A DNA stretch of 64,000 nt from RHKX01 sp963743875 (GTDB taxonomy: Bacteria; Actinomycetota; Thermoleophilia; Solirubrobacterales; 70-9): positions 434,001 to 498,000 of the forward strand of contig CAVURM010000001.1 of NCBI GenBank assembly GCA_963743875.1, read 5' to 3'. The notes beneath the pieces are model-generated. The model searched no databases, had not been told where the DNA came from, and saw nothing but the letters and a program-made list of their open reading frames with translations. Positions 34,066 through 43,361 of this stretch are shown one piece after another (position 1 is the stretch's first letter; each line of letters starts with the position of its first letter). The position numbers and the translations under genes were made by a program.

Positions 34066-34125
34066 CGGCGCCCCAGTATTGCGGGGTCGGGCCGCGCGGG
34101 ACCTTCGGCGTCAGGTTCGGACCGC

Positions 34126-36630
34126 TCAGCCCTGGACGGTTTCGAGGCCCGCGCCCTCGGTTCCCGGATCGTCGGCGGACGACGAGTCCGGTCCGGCGAG
34201 GATCCGGGGAACGTCCGCAGCGGTGATCAGGACCTGACGCGGCTTCGAGCCCTCGTAGCCGGAGATGACGCCGCGGCGCTCGAGCATGTCGATCAACCGT
34301 CCGGCGCGGGTGTAACCCACGCGGAGCCGACGCTGGATCATCGAGACCGACGCGGTCTCGGTCTCCACACAGATCTGGATCGCATCGGCGAGCAGATCAT
34401 CCTCATTCGGTGAGAACTCACCACCGCCGTCGCCGTCCACGTCGACCGCCGGCTTTTCGATCAGCAGATCCTGGTCGAAGTTCGGCTCGCCCTGCTTGGC
34501 CCAGAACGCGACGACCTTGGCGATCTCCTCCTCGGTCACGAAGGCTCCCTGGACACGCTGGAGCTTCGAGGACCCGACCGGTCGGAAGAGCATGTCGCCC
34601 TGGCCGAGCAGCGATTCGGCTCCCCCCTGGTCGAGGATGACGCGGGAGTCGACCTGCGAGGCGACCGAGAACCCGATCCGCGCTGGGATGTTGACCTTGA
34701 TCGTTCCCGTAATCACGTCGGTGGACGGCCGCTGGGTCGCAAGCAGCAGGTGGATGCCGACCGCTCGGGACTTCTGGGCGAGGCGAATGATCGAGTCTTC
34801 GACCTCTCCGGGAGCGACCATCATCAGGTCGGCGAGCTCGTCGATCACGCAGAGGATATGGGGCAGCGGGGCGTCACCCAGCTTGACGCGGATCTTGTTC
34901 AGCTCCTCGAGGTTTCGACCCCGGGCCTTGCCCATGACGGTGTAGCGGGACTCCATCTCGGCGACCAGGTTCTCGAGCACGTTGGAGGCGACCCGGGCAT
35001 TGGTTACGACCGGCGTCAGGAGATGAGGAACCGAGTCGTAGTGGTTGAGCTCCACCTGCTTGGGGTCGACCAGAACCAGTCGCAGCTCGTTCGGCGAAGC
35101 GTGAAGGAGCATCGACGTCAGGATGGCGTTGACCGACCCCGACTTGCCCGACCCGGTCGTGCCGGCGACGAGCACGTGGGGCATCTTCGCCAGATCCATC
35201 GAGACGGCCTGCCCGGAGATGTCCTTGCCGAGCCACGACAGCAACGGCGAAGCACCGTGGGGACGGCCCCCATAGATGTCGCCGAGGCGGACCATCTTGC
35301 GGCGGGCGTTCGGGACCTCGACGCCGACGGCCTTCTTGCCGGGGATCGGCGCCAGGATCCGGATGTCGGTGGACGCCAGCGCGTATGCGAGATCGTCCTT
35401 GAGCTGGGCGATCTTGCCGACCTTCGTTCCGGGGGCCAGCTGTAGCTCGTATCTGCTCACGTGCGGGCCGGTCACGGTTCCGATCAGCTTCGCCTCGATC
35501 TTGAAGTGGCTGAGCACCTCGAGCAGGGCGCGGGCGGTCTTCTCCATCTCGCGACGGTCCGGACCCCGGTCCTTGTCGTCGTTGCCCCGCCGCAGCAGCT
35601 TCGGCGGCGGCACGCGGTAGTCGAGCTCATCCGATTCCGTGATCCCCCCGCGCTTGGCGCCGAGCGGCGTCCGCGAGATCTCGATACTGCCCGTCTCGAC
35701 CGGGACTGCGGCGGGCGCTGCTTCCAGCTCCGGCGCGGGCTCCTCGTCCGCGACGAAACCGTCGTCGTCGAAGGCATGCTCGACGTCCGTCTCGACCTTC
35801 CCCTGTAGGTCGTCACCGGCATCCCCCTCGAAGTCGAACTCGTTGGTCTCGGCCTCGTTGCCGAGCGGCAGCGTCAACGCGTCCTCATCGGGATCGTGTT
35901 CGCCGGGGAAGTGCTCGGTGCTCCAGCCGTCGCCGACCTGGAGGCCGCCCCCGTCACCCCTCCGCCTCGCCCTGGCGGTTCTAGCCATCTCGCCGGTGGC
36001 CGCCCGTGCTCGACCCGCGGCATCCGCGCCGGAGCTGAGCAGGCTGACCAGGGGGCGACCGCTGAGCAGAAGGATGCCGCTGAGGATCATCAACAGAGCG
36101 ATGATGTGGGCGCCGACGCGCTGAAACAGAGTCGTCGAGGCCCAGTAGAGGGACTCTCCGAGTGCCCCACCGTGCGCGGTGAAGTAGTCGGGATCGAACA
36201 GGTCCCCGCGCGCCGGGGAGTCTGGCCCGAGTCCGGCAGTCTCGGCCGCGAAGGCGAGCAGAAGGCCGGCGATCAGCAGAATCGCGCCGGCGTTGATCGC
36301 ACCCGGGTAACGGATCAGTGGCTTGATCACGAGTGCGAGCCCGCAACCCGCGAGCAACATCGGCACCGCATACGAGACCGCACCCCCGGTCCAGGTGAGC
36401 GCCACCTCCAGCCCGCTGCCGCCGAGGCCCCCGTCCCAGCCGGCGTAGAGCACGAAGCCGAGGTAGAGGGCGGCGGCGAGCAGCCCGAGCCCGATCAGGT
36501 CGAGGTGACGCTGCTCGAGCTCGCGTGGAGCCGTCTTGGGCGTGGCGGTTTTGCGCGCGACCGGCTTCTTCCGCTTCTTCGGGGAAGGCTTCTTGCGCGC
36601 CTTTGGGCGCAGGAGTGGCTTTGTTGACAT
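34126..36630 (-). CDS. ftsK: DNA translocase FtsK/SpoIIIE
   Basis: 834 residues. A very basic N-terminus precedes four transmembrane helices (about 55-190), then an acidic linker. The motor has the RecA-type core with PHVLVAGTTGSGKSGSVN (Walker A near 490), LVDPKQVEL and VIDELADLMM (Walker B). The C-terminal gamma winged helix, with SMIQRRLRVGYTRAGRLIDMLE, reads KOPS-type polarity sequences. It pumps chromosome ends through the closing septum. First gene of the ftsK-rodZ-cinA set, divergent from a response regulator. Confidence 0.97.
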   Translation of the reverse strand: MSTKPLLRPKARKKPSPKKRKKPVARKTATPKTAPRELEQRHLDLIGLGLLAAALYLGFVLYAGWDGGLGGSGLEVALTWTGGAVSYAVPMLLAGCGLALVIKPLIRYPGAINAGAILLIAGLLLAFAAETAGLGPDSPARGDLFDPDYFTAHGGALGESLYWASTTLFQRVGAHIIALLMILSGILLLSGRPLVSLLSSGADAAGRARAATGEMARTARARRRGDGGGLQVGDGWSTEHFPGEHDPDEDALTLPLGNEAETNEFDFEGDAGDDLQGKVETDVEHAFDDDGFVADEEPAPELEAAPAAVPVETGSIEISRTPLGAKRGGITESDELDYRVPPPKLLRRGNDDKDRGPDRREMEKTARALLEVLSHFKIEAKLIGTVTGPHVSRYELQLAPGTKVGKIAQLKDDLAYALASTDIRILAPIPGKKAVGVEVPNARRKMVRLGDIYGGRPHGASPLLSWLGKDISGQAVSMDLAKMPHVLVAGTTGSGKSGSVNAILTSMLLHASPNELRLVLVDPKQVELNHYDSVPHLLTPVVTNARVASNVLENLVAEMESRYTVMGKARGRNLEELNKIRVKLGDAPLPHILCVIDELADLMMVAPGEVEDSIIRLAQKSRAVGIHLLLATQRPSTDVITGTIKVNIPARIGFSVASQVDSRVILDQGGAESLLGQGDMLFRPVGSSKLQRVQGAFVTEEEIAKVVAFWAKQGEPNFDQDLLIEKPAVDVDGDGGGEFSPNEDDLLADAIQICVETETASVSMIQRRLRVGYTRAGRLIDMLERRGVISGYEGSKPRQVLITAADVPRILAGPDSSSADDPGTEGAGLETVQG

Positions 36631-36752
36631 CTGGCGACCCCTTCGACGCGTCGGCGTCGTCCCCTGCGCGAAGCCGCCGGTGAGGCGCCTCCGCTTGCAC
36701 GAGTTCTGCCGGGAGCTTCGCGCCGGTCCGACTGATCTTTAGAATTGCGCCC

Positions 36753-37442
36753 ATGACCGATGCGGACAACCTGATCGGGCGGGTCCTGGTCGTCGAGGAC
36801 GACGAGGACATCGCCGATGTCCTGCGCCGTTCCCTGCGCCAGGAGGGTCACGAAGTTCGTACCGCCGGCGACGGCGAGGAAGCGCTGACGATGGCAGCCG
36901 AGTTCGTTCCGGACCTGGTCGTCCTCGACCTGGGCCTGCCGCTGCTCGACGGCGTTGAGGTCTGTCGACGACTGCGGGCCGACGGCGACGTGCCGATCCT
37001 CATCCTCACCGCTCGCTCAGATACGGGCGATCGCGTCGAGGGACTGGACGCCGGCGCTGACGACTACCTCGTCAAGCCCTTCGAGCGGACCGAGCTCTTG
37101 GCCAGGATGCGGGCGCTGCTGCGCCGTCGTCCGCCGCGCGGGACCGCATCCCTGACCGTCGGCGACCTCGTCCTCAACCCCGGAACCCGGGAGGTGACGC
37201 GCGGGGAGCGCGTTCTCGATCTCACCAACCGTGAGTTCGAACTGCTCGAGTTCCTGATGAGGAACGAGCGCCTGGTGATCTCGCGCGAGCGCCTGCTCGA
37301 GGAGGTTTGGGGCTACGACCCGACATCGATGACCAATACGATCGATGTGTTCATCAGCAATCTTCGGCGCAAGCTGGAAGAGGGAGGAGAGGACCGGATC
37401 CTGCACACCAAGAGGGGTGCGGGGTACGTGGTCAGGGTGTGA
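36753..37442 (+). CDS. OmpR-family response regulator
   Basis: 229 residues. Receiver domain with acidic pocket EDD (15-17), phosphoacceptor D59 (VVLDLGLP) and K108 (LVKPFE), followed by a winged-helix DNA-binding domain (LTNREFELLEFLMRN, TIDVFISNLRRKLE). It resembles MprA/PrrA-like regulators of actinobacteria. ATG 36753 has TAGAAT (36740-36745) 7 nt upstream with no Shine-Dalgarno site, so it is likely leaderless. The sensor kinase follows after 7 nt. The stimulus is unknown. Confidence 0.95.
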   Translation: MTDADNLIGRVLVVEDDEDIADVLRRSLRQEGHEVRTAGDGEEALTMAAEFVPDLVVLDLGLPLLDGVEVCRRLRADGDVPILILTARSDTGDRVEGLDAGADDYLVKPFERTELLARMRALLRRRPPRGTASLTVGDLVLNPGTREVTRGERVLDLTNREFELLEFLMRNERLVISRERLLEEVWGYDPTSMTNTIDVFISNLRRKLEEGGEDRILHTKRGAGYVVRV

Positions 37443-37449
37443 GCGGGCG

Positions 37450-38895
37450 ATGACCGGGCCCAGCCCCATCGCCGGGGTCAAGCGACTCTACGCCCGGTCG
37501 CGTCGCCTGCCGGTACGCGTACGCATCGCGATCGTCTCGGCGGTGCTCACGGCCGTGATCCTGATCGGGTTCGCCGCGGTCGTCGGGCGGCTGGTCAGCA
37601 ATCGGCTGCACTCCGATTTCGAGAACGACCTGCAGGCGAACGCTGCGGAGTTGGCCAACGCGATCGACCTGAGCGCTCGAGGCGTGCCCACCGACCCGAA
37701 TGCGATCGCCCTCACCGACGACGCTCAGATTCGCGTCGTCAATCAGGCGGGCGAGCCGGTGAACTTCGGCAACGCGGGGCCATCCGGGTTCGGCCCGCCC
37801 CAGCCGGGAACGGTCACATCGGTCGGGTCGCTCGAGGTTGCCAGCGCGCGGATCTTCCGCACCGACCTGATGTTCAGCGAGATCTATCTCCAGTACGCGC
37901 GGCCTGAATCCGCGGTCAACGAAACGATCGGCCGACTCTGGATATTCCTCATCGGCGGGGTCGCGATCGGCACGCTGCTCGCCGGACTCGCCGGCATGGC
38001 CGTCGCCAATCGGGCGATGCGGCCGATCGCCGCCCTGACCGCCGCCGCGGGCGACATCGCCGCCACCCGCGATCCTTCCCGTCGGATCCCGGAGCCGGAG
38101 AGCGACGACGAGGTTGCGGAGCTTGCGCGAACCCTCGACCAGATGCTGCGTGAACTCGACGCGGCGCGATCGGAGACGGAGAGCACGATCAAGCGCCAGC
38201 GGGAGTTCGTCGCCGACGCATCCCACGAGCTGCGCACCCCCTTGACGAGCATTCTCGCCAACTTAGAGCTGCTCGAGGAGTCGCTCGAGGGTGGCGACGA
38301 ACCAGCTGACGAGGACGAGGTTGCGGCCGTCGCCTCGGCGCTGCGGAGCTCGAAGCGGATGAATCGCCTAGTCGGGGATCTCCTGCTGCTCGCGCGGGCC
38401 GACGCCGGCCGGATCGGCGAGCGAATCGAATGTGATCTGGCCCTGATCGCGGCCGAGGCGCTCGAGGAGGTCGCTCCCGTCTCCGACGGTCACAACTTCA
38501 ACCGCAGCCTCGTCGCCTCGGCTCCGGTTGCCGGCAGCCCCGACGAGCTTCATCGACTGGTCCTTAACCTGCTCGAGAACGCGATCCGCCACACGCCCGA
38601 CGGAACCGTGATCGACGTCACCCTGAGCGAGGAATCCGGCATGGCCCACCTGCAGGTCAGCGACGACGGACCCGGATTCCCCGCGGGCATGGAGACGCAG
38701 GTATTCGATCGCTTCGTCCGCGGCCAGGGTCCAGCCGACCGGACGTCGCGGAACGGCACCGGGACCGGGTTGGGTCTCTCCATCGTCAGAGCCGTAGCGG
38801 CCGCTCACGGAGGAGCGGTAGCCGCGAGCACCGGTGAATCCGGCGGTGCATGCTTCGACGTCAGATTGCCTCTGGAGTCCCCCGCAGAAGTTTGA
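37450..38895 (+). CDS. Sensor histidine kinase
   Basis: 481 residues. Two transmembrane helices (about 25-47 and 160-182) flank an extracytoplasmic sensor of about 110 residues with no recognised fold. A HAMP domain follows, then the HisKA helix with H259 (DASHELRTPLTS) and an HATPase domain with N box LLENAIRHTP, G1 DDGPGFP, F box and GTGTGLGLSIV. It is the partner of the OmpR regulator 7 nt upstream. Downstream lies a 6C-like RNA with its own terminator. Confidence 0.95.
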   Translation: MTGPSPIAGVKRLYARSRRLPVRVRIAIVSAVLTAVILIGFAAVVGRLVSNRLHSDFENDLQANAAELANAIDLSARGVPTDPNAIALTDDAQIRVVNQAGEPVNFGNAGPSGFGPPQPGTVTSVGSLEVASARIFRTDLMFSEIYLQYARPESAVNETIGRLWIFLIGGVAIGTLLAGLAGMAVANRAMRPIAALTAAAGDIAATRDPSRRIPEPESDDEVAELARTLDQMLRELDAARSETESTIKRQREFVADASHELRTPLTSILANLELLEESLEGGDEPADEDEVAAVASALRSSKRMNRLVGDLLLLARADAGRIGERIECDLALIAAEALEEVAPVSDGHNFNRSLVASAPVAGSPDELHRLVLNLLENAIRHTPDGTVIDVTLSEESGMAHLQVSDDGPGFPAGMETQVFDRFVRGQGPADRTSRNGTGTGLGLSIVRAVAAAHGGAVAASTGESGGACFDVRLPLESPAEV

Positions 38896-38944
38896 GCGAA
38901 CTCTTGAGGAACCTTGAGAGCCTGTTTAGGCCCGCGGCCGAGTA

Positions 38945-39072
38945 TTGCCCGTGGACGAGACAAAGCCCGTCACGATCCTCCCCCAAGTTCGATCGTGACG
39001 GCATTGATTGGCCAGCCTGAGCCAATTCGGCCCGCCGGACCTCCCTCCCTGGTCCGGCGGGCCAACCTTTCT
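38945..39072 (+). ncRNA. 6C-like small RNA candidate
   Basis: Two strong stem-loops on the plus strand. The first pairs CGTCACGATC (38968-38977) with 38991-39000 around a C-rich loop with CTCCCCC. The second pairs 39029-39041 (GGCCCGCCGGACC) with 39051-39063 around TCCCTCCCT, followed by a short T-containing tail. Two hairpins each with about six loop cytosines are the hallmark of the actinobacterial 6C RNA. The ends given are approximate; I could not assign a promoter. Confidence 0.55.
39029..39070 (+). terminator. Intrinsic terminator (second hairpin of the 6C-like RNA)
   Basis: A perfect 13-bp GC-rich stem, 9-nt loop, then AACCTTTCT. It would end both the small RNA and any readthrough from the histidine kinase gene. 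Confidence 0.7.
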
Positions 39073-39131
39073 GCGGCCGGGAGGCCGCTGCGCGTCCGCT
39101 CTCGCCGACCGTGGAGGTGGAGCTGTTGCCT

Positions 39132-39213
39132 GTGAATGGGTTTCCTCCGATATCTCGGAGAAATGCCATTCACTGACCCTGAAAGCCCCTCGGTGGGCGG
39201 GTGAGCGGTGGGC
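39132..39213 (+). repeat. Hairpin-plus-box intergenic element, copy B
   Basis: The outer stem is GTGAATGG (39132-39139) with CCATTCAC (39166-39173). Two 5-nt internal loops lead to the inner stem CTCCGA (39145-39150) with TCGGAG (39155-39160) and loop TATC. The downstream box is CTCGGTGGGCGGGTGAGCGG (39189-39208), preceded by CCTGAAAG. Stem sequences differ from copies A and C, while the box is conserved. Confidence 0.7.
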
Positions 39214-39296
39214 GAGCTCCCGGGCCTTCCTTCCTAGATGCCAAACCAATTCCGCCCAGCGATCGCGGACCTCGGCAGGCCGCGCCCGCCGTCGAA

Positions 39297-40964
39297 CTAC
39301 ACCTCGATTACCACCGGCAGCACCATCGGGCGGCGCTTCAGGCGCTTGAAGACGAAACTTGCGACCACGTCGTGGACGTCCTGGCGGATCATCGACGGCT
39401 CGCGGGTCTTGCTGCGCAGGGCGTCCTCGAGCTTGTCCTCGACGACGTCCGCCAGCTCCACCAGCAGTCGCTCGGTGTCGTCCTCGCCCTGGAACGGCAC
39501 TCCTCGGAAGGAAATCTCCGGGTCCGCGGCGACCTCGCCATCTTCGATCGAGACGGTTGCGACGACGATCACCAGGCCATCGGCCGAGAGGGTGCGACGG
39601 TCCCGCAGGGCGGCGTCGTCGGGTTCGCCCAGCTCCAGGCCGTCGACGAAGATCATGCCGGCGCCGATGTCGTCGCCGAGGCGAGCGCCCTTGCCGTCGA
39701 TCTCGAGCGGCACGCCGTTGCGCGATTGGAATATCCGGTCGGAGTCGATCCCGACCGACTCGGCCAGGCCGGCGTGGAGCCGCAGACGCTTGAAATCGCC
39801 GTGGATCGGCATCACGTACTTCGGCTTGGTCAGGTTGAGCATCAGCTTCATGTCCTCCTGGTAGCCGTGGCCGGAGGCGTGGATCGGGGCGTCGGCGGCC
39901 GTGATCACACGAGCGCCGATCTCGAAGATCCGGTCGATCGTCTCGTTGACCGAACGCTCGTTGCCGGGCACCGGCGTTGCCGAGAACACCACCGTGTCAC
40001 CGGAATGCAGCTGCACGTCGCGGTGCTCGCCGTGGGCCATCCGGCGAAGGGCCGAGAGCGGCTCGCCCTGGCTCCCGGTCGAGATCGCTACGACCTCCTC
40101 GTCGGGGTAGTCCTCGATCTCGCGCGGTTGGATCAACAGACTCTGGGGAGCATTTGCGATCCCCAGGTTGGAGGCGATGTTGAAGTTCTTGCGCATCGAC
40201 CGACCGACCAGAGCGACCTTGCGGCCGAGCACGTCCGCTGCATCGACGACCTGCTGGACCCGGTGAACATTGGAGGCAAAGCAGGTGACGATGATCCGGC
40301 CGTCGGCGCGGGAGAAGGTCTCCAGAAGCGCCGGCCCGACGCTCGATTCGGAGGTGGCGACGCCAGGCCGGTCGGCGTTGGTCGAGTCGCCGCATAGGCA
40401 GACCAGCCCCTCGGCGCCGAGCTGTGCGAGCCGGGCGAAATCGGCCGGGCTCCCATCAACCGGAGTCTGGTCGAACTTGTAGTCGCCGGTGAGCAGGATC
40501 GGGCCCAAATCGGTATGAATCGCGACGGCGCATGCATCGGGGATCGAGTGCGACATGTGGATCATCTCGATTCCGAAGGGCCCGGCCTTCTCGATCGTGC
40601 CGGGCTCGAGGTCGCGCAATGGAACGTCGCGCAGCTTGTGTTCCTCGAGCTTCGAGCGCACCATGCCGATCGTCAACCGACCACCGTAGATCGCCGGCGG
40701 GATTCCGATCTCACGGAGTACGTAGGGAAGCGCTCCGACGTGGTCCTCGTGGCCGTGGGTGAGAACGATCGCCTCGATGTCGTCCAGCTTGCCCCTCAGG
40801 TAGGAGAAATCGGGCAGGACGAGGTCGATCCCAAGCATCTCGGCGGTCGGAAACATCAGCCCCGTGTCGACGATGACGATCTTGCCGCCGTATTCGATCA
40901 CGGTCATGTTCTTGCCGATCTCGCCGAGCCCGCCGAGCGGCAGGATCCGAAGCTTGCCGCTCAC
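39297..40964 (-). CDS. rnj: Ribonuclease J
   Basis: 555 residues. A metallo-beta-lactamase core with TRHxHxDH-type motif LTHGHEDHVGA (H70, H72, D74, H75), the beta-CASP domain, HASGHGYQEDM (motif C) and MPIHGDFKRLRLH. It is a 5'-to-3' exonuclease and endonuclease in RNA decay and rRNA maturation. GTG 40964 overlaps the dapA stop by 4 nt, so dapA and rnj are coupled. With RNase Y and PNPase in the same window, most of the Gram-positive-type degradosome is encoded here. Confidence 0.96.
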   Translation of the reverse strand: MSGKLRILPLGGLGEIGKNMTVIEYGGKIVIVDTGLMFPTAEMLGIDLVLPDFSYLRGKLDDIEAIVLTHGHEDHVGALPYVLREIGIPPAIYGGRLTIGMVRSKLEEHKLRDVPLRDLEPGTIEKAGPFGIEMIHMSHSIPDACAVAIHTDLGPILLTGDYKFDQTPVDGSPADFARLAQLGAEGLVCLCGDSTNADRPGVATSESSVGPALLETFSRADGRIIVTCFASNVHRVQQVVDAADVLGRKVALVGRSMRKNFNIASNLGIANAPQSLLIQPREIEDYPDEEVVAISTGSQGEPLSALRRMAHGEHRDVQLHSGDTVVFSATPVPGNERSVNETIDRIFEIGARVITAADAPIHASGHGYQEDMKLMLNLTKPKYVMPIHGDFKRLRLHAGLAESVGIDSDRIFQSRNGVPLEIDGKGARLGDDIGAGMIFVDGLELGEPDDAALRDRRTLSADGLVIVVATVSIEDGEVAADPEISFRGVPFQGEDDTERLLVELADVVEDKLEDALRSKTREPSMIRQDVHDVVASFVFKRLKRRPMVLPVVIEV

Positions 40965-41830
40965 GCGACCACCTCGAGGTCGAGCTGGACGAGGGCGTCG
41001 CGAACCACGGCCCGTTGGGCGTCGTCGAGCGGCACCATCGGCAGCCGCATTCGTTCTGAACAGATACCAAGCATTTGCAGTGCTCCCTTGATTGGAATGG
41101 GGTTGGTGGTCACCGTGAGGGCCTCGAACAGCGGCTCCAGGGTGGCATTGAGCTCCCTGGCCGCTGCGGGCTCTCCGGCGTTGAAGAGGTTGTTGATCTC
41201 CGCCATCTGCGGTCCGACGATGTGGGAGGCGACGCAGATTCCGCCGGTTCCCCCGAGTTCGAGGCAGCGCAGGAAGACGTCGTCGTTGCCCGCCAGGACC
41301 TCCAGTCCCTCGATCGGGCCGAGATCGTCGTCGTTTGCCTGCTTGACGGCCCGGACGTTTTCGATTGCGGCGAGATCGGCGAGTTGGGCCGGCGGGATGT
41401 TGATGACCGTCCGGCCCGGGATGTTGTAGAGGATGATCGGCTTTTCGGTGCTTGCAGCGACGGCCTCGACGTGGGCCCGCATGCCGGCCGGGTTCGGCTT
41501 GTTGTAGTACGGGGTGACGACGAGCATCGCGTCGGCGCCCGCGGCGTCTGCGGCCCGCGTCAGAGCGACCGAGTGGCGGGTGTCGTTGGTCCCCGTACCG
41601 CAGATCAGCAGCGTTGCCTCCCCCACCTCCGCACGCACCGCCTTGAGCAGGTCGATCTGCTCGGTGTCGTCGAGAGTCGCGGCCTCGCCGGTGCTGCCGG
41701 CGACGACCAGTCCGTCGGATCCATGCTCCAGCAGGAAGGTGGCCAGTGCTGCGGCAGCCGCGAAGTCGACATCGCCCGCGCCGTCGAACGGCGTCGCCAT
41801 CGCGGTCAGTACGCCGCTGAACTCACTCAT
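40961..41830 (-). CDS. dapA: 4-hydroxy-tetrahydrodipicolinate synthase
   Basis: 289 residues. The Schiff-base lysine is K163 (VRAVKQAND), the catalytic Tyr is Y135 (LYNIPGRT) and the GSTGEA loop is at 45-50. It condenses pyruvate with aspartate semialdehyde, the first committed step to diaminopimelate and lysine. ATG 41830 has TAACTT (41837-41842) 6 nt upstream and no Shine-Dalgarno site, a leaderless promoter. It is followed by rnj with a 4-nt overlap and lies downstream of the amidase gene, about 30 nt away. Confidence 0.96.
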   Translation of the reverse strand: MSEFSGVLTAMATPFDGAGDVDFAAAAALATFLLEHGSDGLVVAGSTGEAATLDDTEQIDLLKAVRAEVGEATLLICGTGTNDTRHSVALTRAADAAGADAMLVVTPYYNKPNPAGMRAHVEAVAASTEKPIILYNIPGRTVINIPPAQLADLAAIENVRAVKQANDDDLGPIEGLEVLAGNDDVFLRCLELGGTGGICVASHIVGPQMAEINNLFNAGEPAAARELNATLEPLFEALTVTTNPIPIKGALQMLGICSERMRLPMVPLDDAQRAVVRDALVQLDLEVVA

Positions 41831-41860
41831 GTGGACAAGTTACCCGCAAGGCCGAGTCGT

Positions 41861-43324
41861 TTAGCCCGCGAAGACCGGCGGGGTGCGGTCGGCCCAGGGT
41901 GCGATGCGCTCGAGTTGTGCGGCCACCCGCAGGCATAGGTCCTCGCGGCCGAACGGCGCGACGAGCTGGACGCCCACGGGCATGCCCCCCTCGGTCCAGT
42001 GCATCGGCACCGAGATCGCCGGCTGACCGGTGATGTTGAAGATGGCGGTGAAGGCGCCGAGGGGAAGGCAGCGCGTGAATGCGTCCATCGGGTTGTCGGC
42101 GGCGGTGTCGATCTCCCCGAGCTTCGGCGCGACCTCAGCCGTCGTCGGCGTCAGAAGCAGGTCGTATCCCGCAGAGGCGAACCATCCGCCGATCACCCTC
42201 GTGATCATGTGGTGAATGCCGACGTCCATCAGGTAACGACCGCCGTCCCGCTCATGGCCGATCTGGGCCATCGTCCAGGTCAACGGCTCGACATCGTTTT
42301 CGGTGATCGGCCTGCCCAGCAGCATTCCGAGCTGAGCCAGCGTCGCGGCCTGACCGGCCGCCCATCTGGTCAGAAAGCTGTCCTCGATGTCCGGTCCGTC
42401 GCCGCCGTCGGGGAGCACGTCGAGAAATGAACCGTCGTCCACGTTGTGGCCGAGTGACTCGATCAGCTTTGCAGCCTTGCTCACGGCCTCCAGGCAGTCC
42501 GTCGCCACCTCGACGCCTTCGACCGCCGGCTTGGTCATCACGCCGACCCGTAGGCCGCCGCTCTCGTCGGTGAGCTCCTCGACGTAGGGCCGCAACGGGG
42601 CCGGCGCGACGTAGGGATCGCCGGGTGCGGCGCCGTGCACCGCGTCGAGCAGCCGGGTCGTGTCGCGGACGGAGCGGGAGACGCAGAGCTCGACGGTCAC
42701 GCCCGACATGTTGTCGCCGATCATCGGGCCCTCGCTGGTCCGCTGCCGGGTCGGCTTCAGCCCGACGAGACCGTTGTGGGATGCCGGGATCCGGATCGAA
42801 CCTCCACCGTCGTTGGCGTGAGCCATCGGGACGATGCCGGCCGCCACCGCAGCTGCTGAACCGCCGCTCGAGCCGCCGGGCGAGCGTGATGTGTCCCAGG
42901 GATTGCGCGTTGCTCCCCACGCCTTGGGCTCGGTCGTCGCGACGATTCCCAACTCGGGCGTATTGGTCTTGCCCATCGTGATCAGGCCGGCCTCGCGGAA
43001 GCGCTGGGCGAGCGTCGTATCGATTGGGGAGTGAAAGTTCGCGTCCTTGAGAACCTGCATGCCCATGTTGAGCGGTTCTCCCGCGTTGGCGGCCCCGAGA
43101 TCCTTGAGCAGAAATGGGACGCCCTTGAACGGCCCGTCGGGCAGCTCACCGGACGCCTGCTCGCGCCCGGAGGTCGCAAGGTCGTGGATTATCGCGTTGA
43201 TCTCGGGGTTGACCTGCTCGGCGCGCGCGATCGCGGCATCCATCAGCTCGCTCGGCGTTGCTTCACCGGAGCTGACCAGCGCCGCCTGCGCGGTCGCGTC
43301 CATACGTGCAAGATCGTCGCTCAA
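41861..43324 (-). CDS. Amidase-signature family hydrolase
   Basis: 487 residues with the Ser-cisSer-Lys triad: K74 (FLLKDLG), S153 (PGGSSGGSAA) and S176 (GGGSIRIPAS). It resembles amidases acting on small amides, or 6-aminohexanoate-cyclic-dimer-hydrolase-like enzymes, rather than the GatA tRNA subunit, as no gatB or gatC is adjacent and the C-terminal half differs. Substrate unknown. It starts with TTG 43324 after a GGAAGGA ribosome site. It lies between dapB and dapA, interrupting a pairing seen in Bacillus. Confidence 0.88.
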   Translation of the reverse strand: MSDDLARMDATAQAALVSSGEATPSELMDAAIARAEQVNPEINAIIHDLATSGREQASGELPDGPFKGVPFLLKDLGAANAGEPLNMGMQVLKDANFHSPIDTTLAQRFREAGLITMGKTNTPELGIVATTEPKAWGATRNPWDTSRSPGGSSGGSAAAVAAGIVPMAHANDGGGSIRIPASHNGLVGLKPTRQRTSEGPMIGDNMSGVTVELCVSRSVRDTTRLLDAVHGAAPGDPYVAPAPLRPYVEELTDESGGLRVGVMTKPAVEGVEVATDCLEAVSKAAKLIESLGHNVDDGSFLDVLPDGGDGPDIEDSFLTRWAAGQAATLAQLGMLLGRPITENDVEPLTWTMAQIGHERDGGRYLMDVGIHHMITRVIGGWFASAGYDLLLTPTTAEVAPKLGEIDTAADNPMDAFTRCLPLGAFTAIFNITGQPAISVPMHWTEGGMPVGVQLVAPFGREDLCLRVAAQLERIAPWADRTPPVFAG

Positions 43325-43361
43325 GGTCCTCGTCCTTCCTAGGGGTGCAGGGGCAGGGTAT

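Larger units (their letters stand above)
38896..39296. other. Intergenic region with a 6C-like RNA and repeat element B
   Basis: 401 bp between the sensor kinase (+) and rnj (-). It holds two C-rich-loop hairpins (38968-39000 and 39029-39063) and the hairpin-plus-box element (39132-39213). No convincing protein frame is present. Confidence 0.6.

Noticed and set aside
41861..43324. Amidase as GatA of the Glu-tRNA amidotransferase
   Set aside because: No gatB or gatC beside it, and the second half does not show the GatA pattern.
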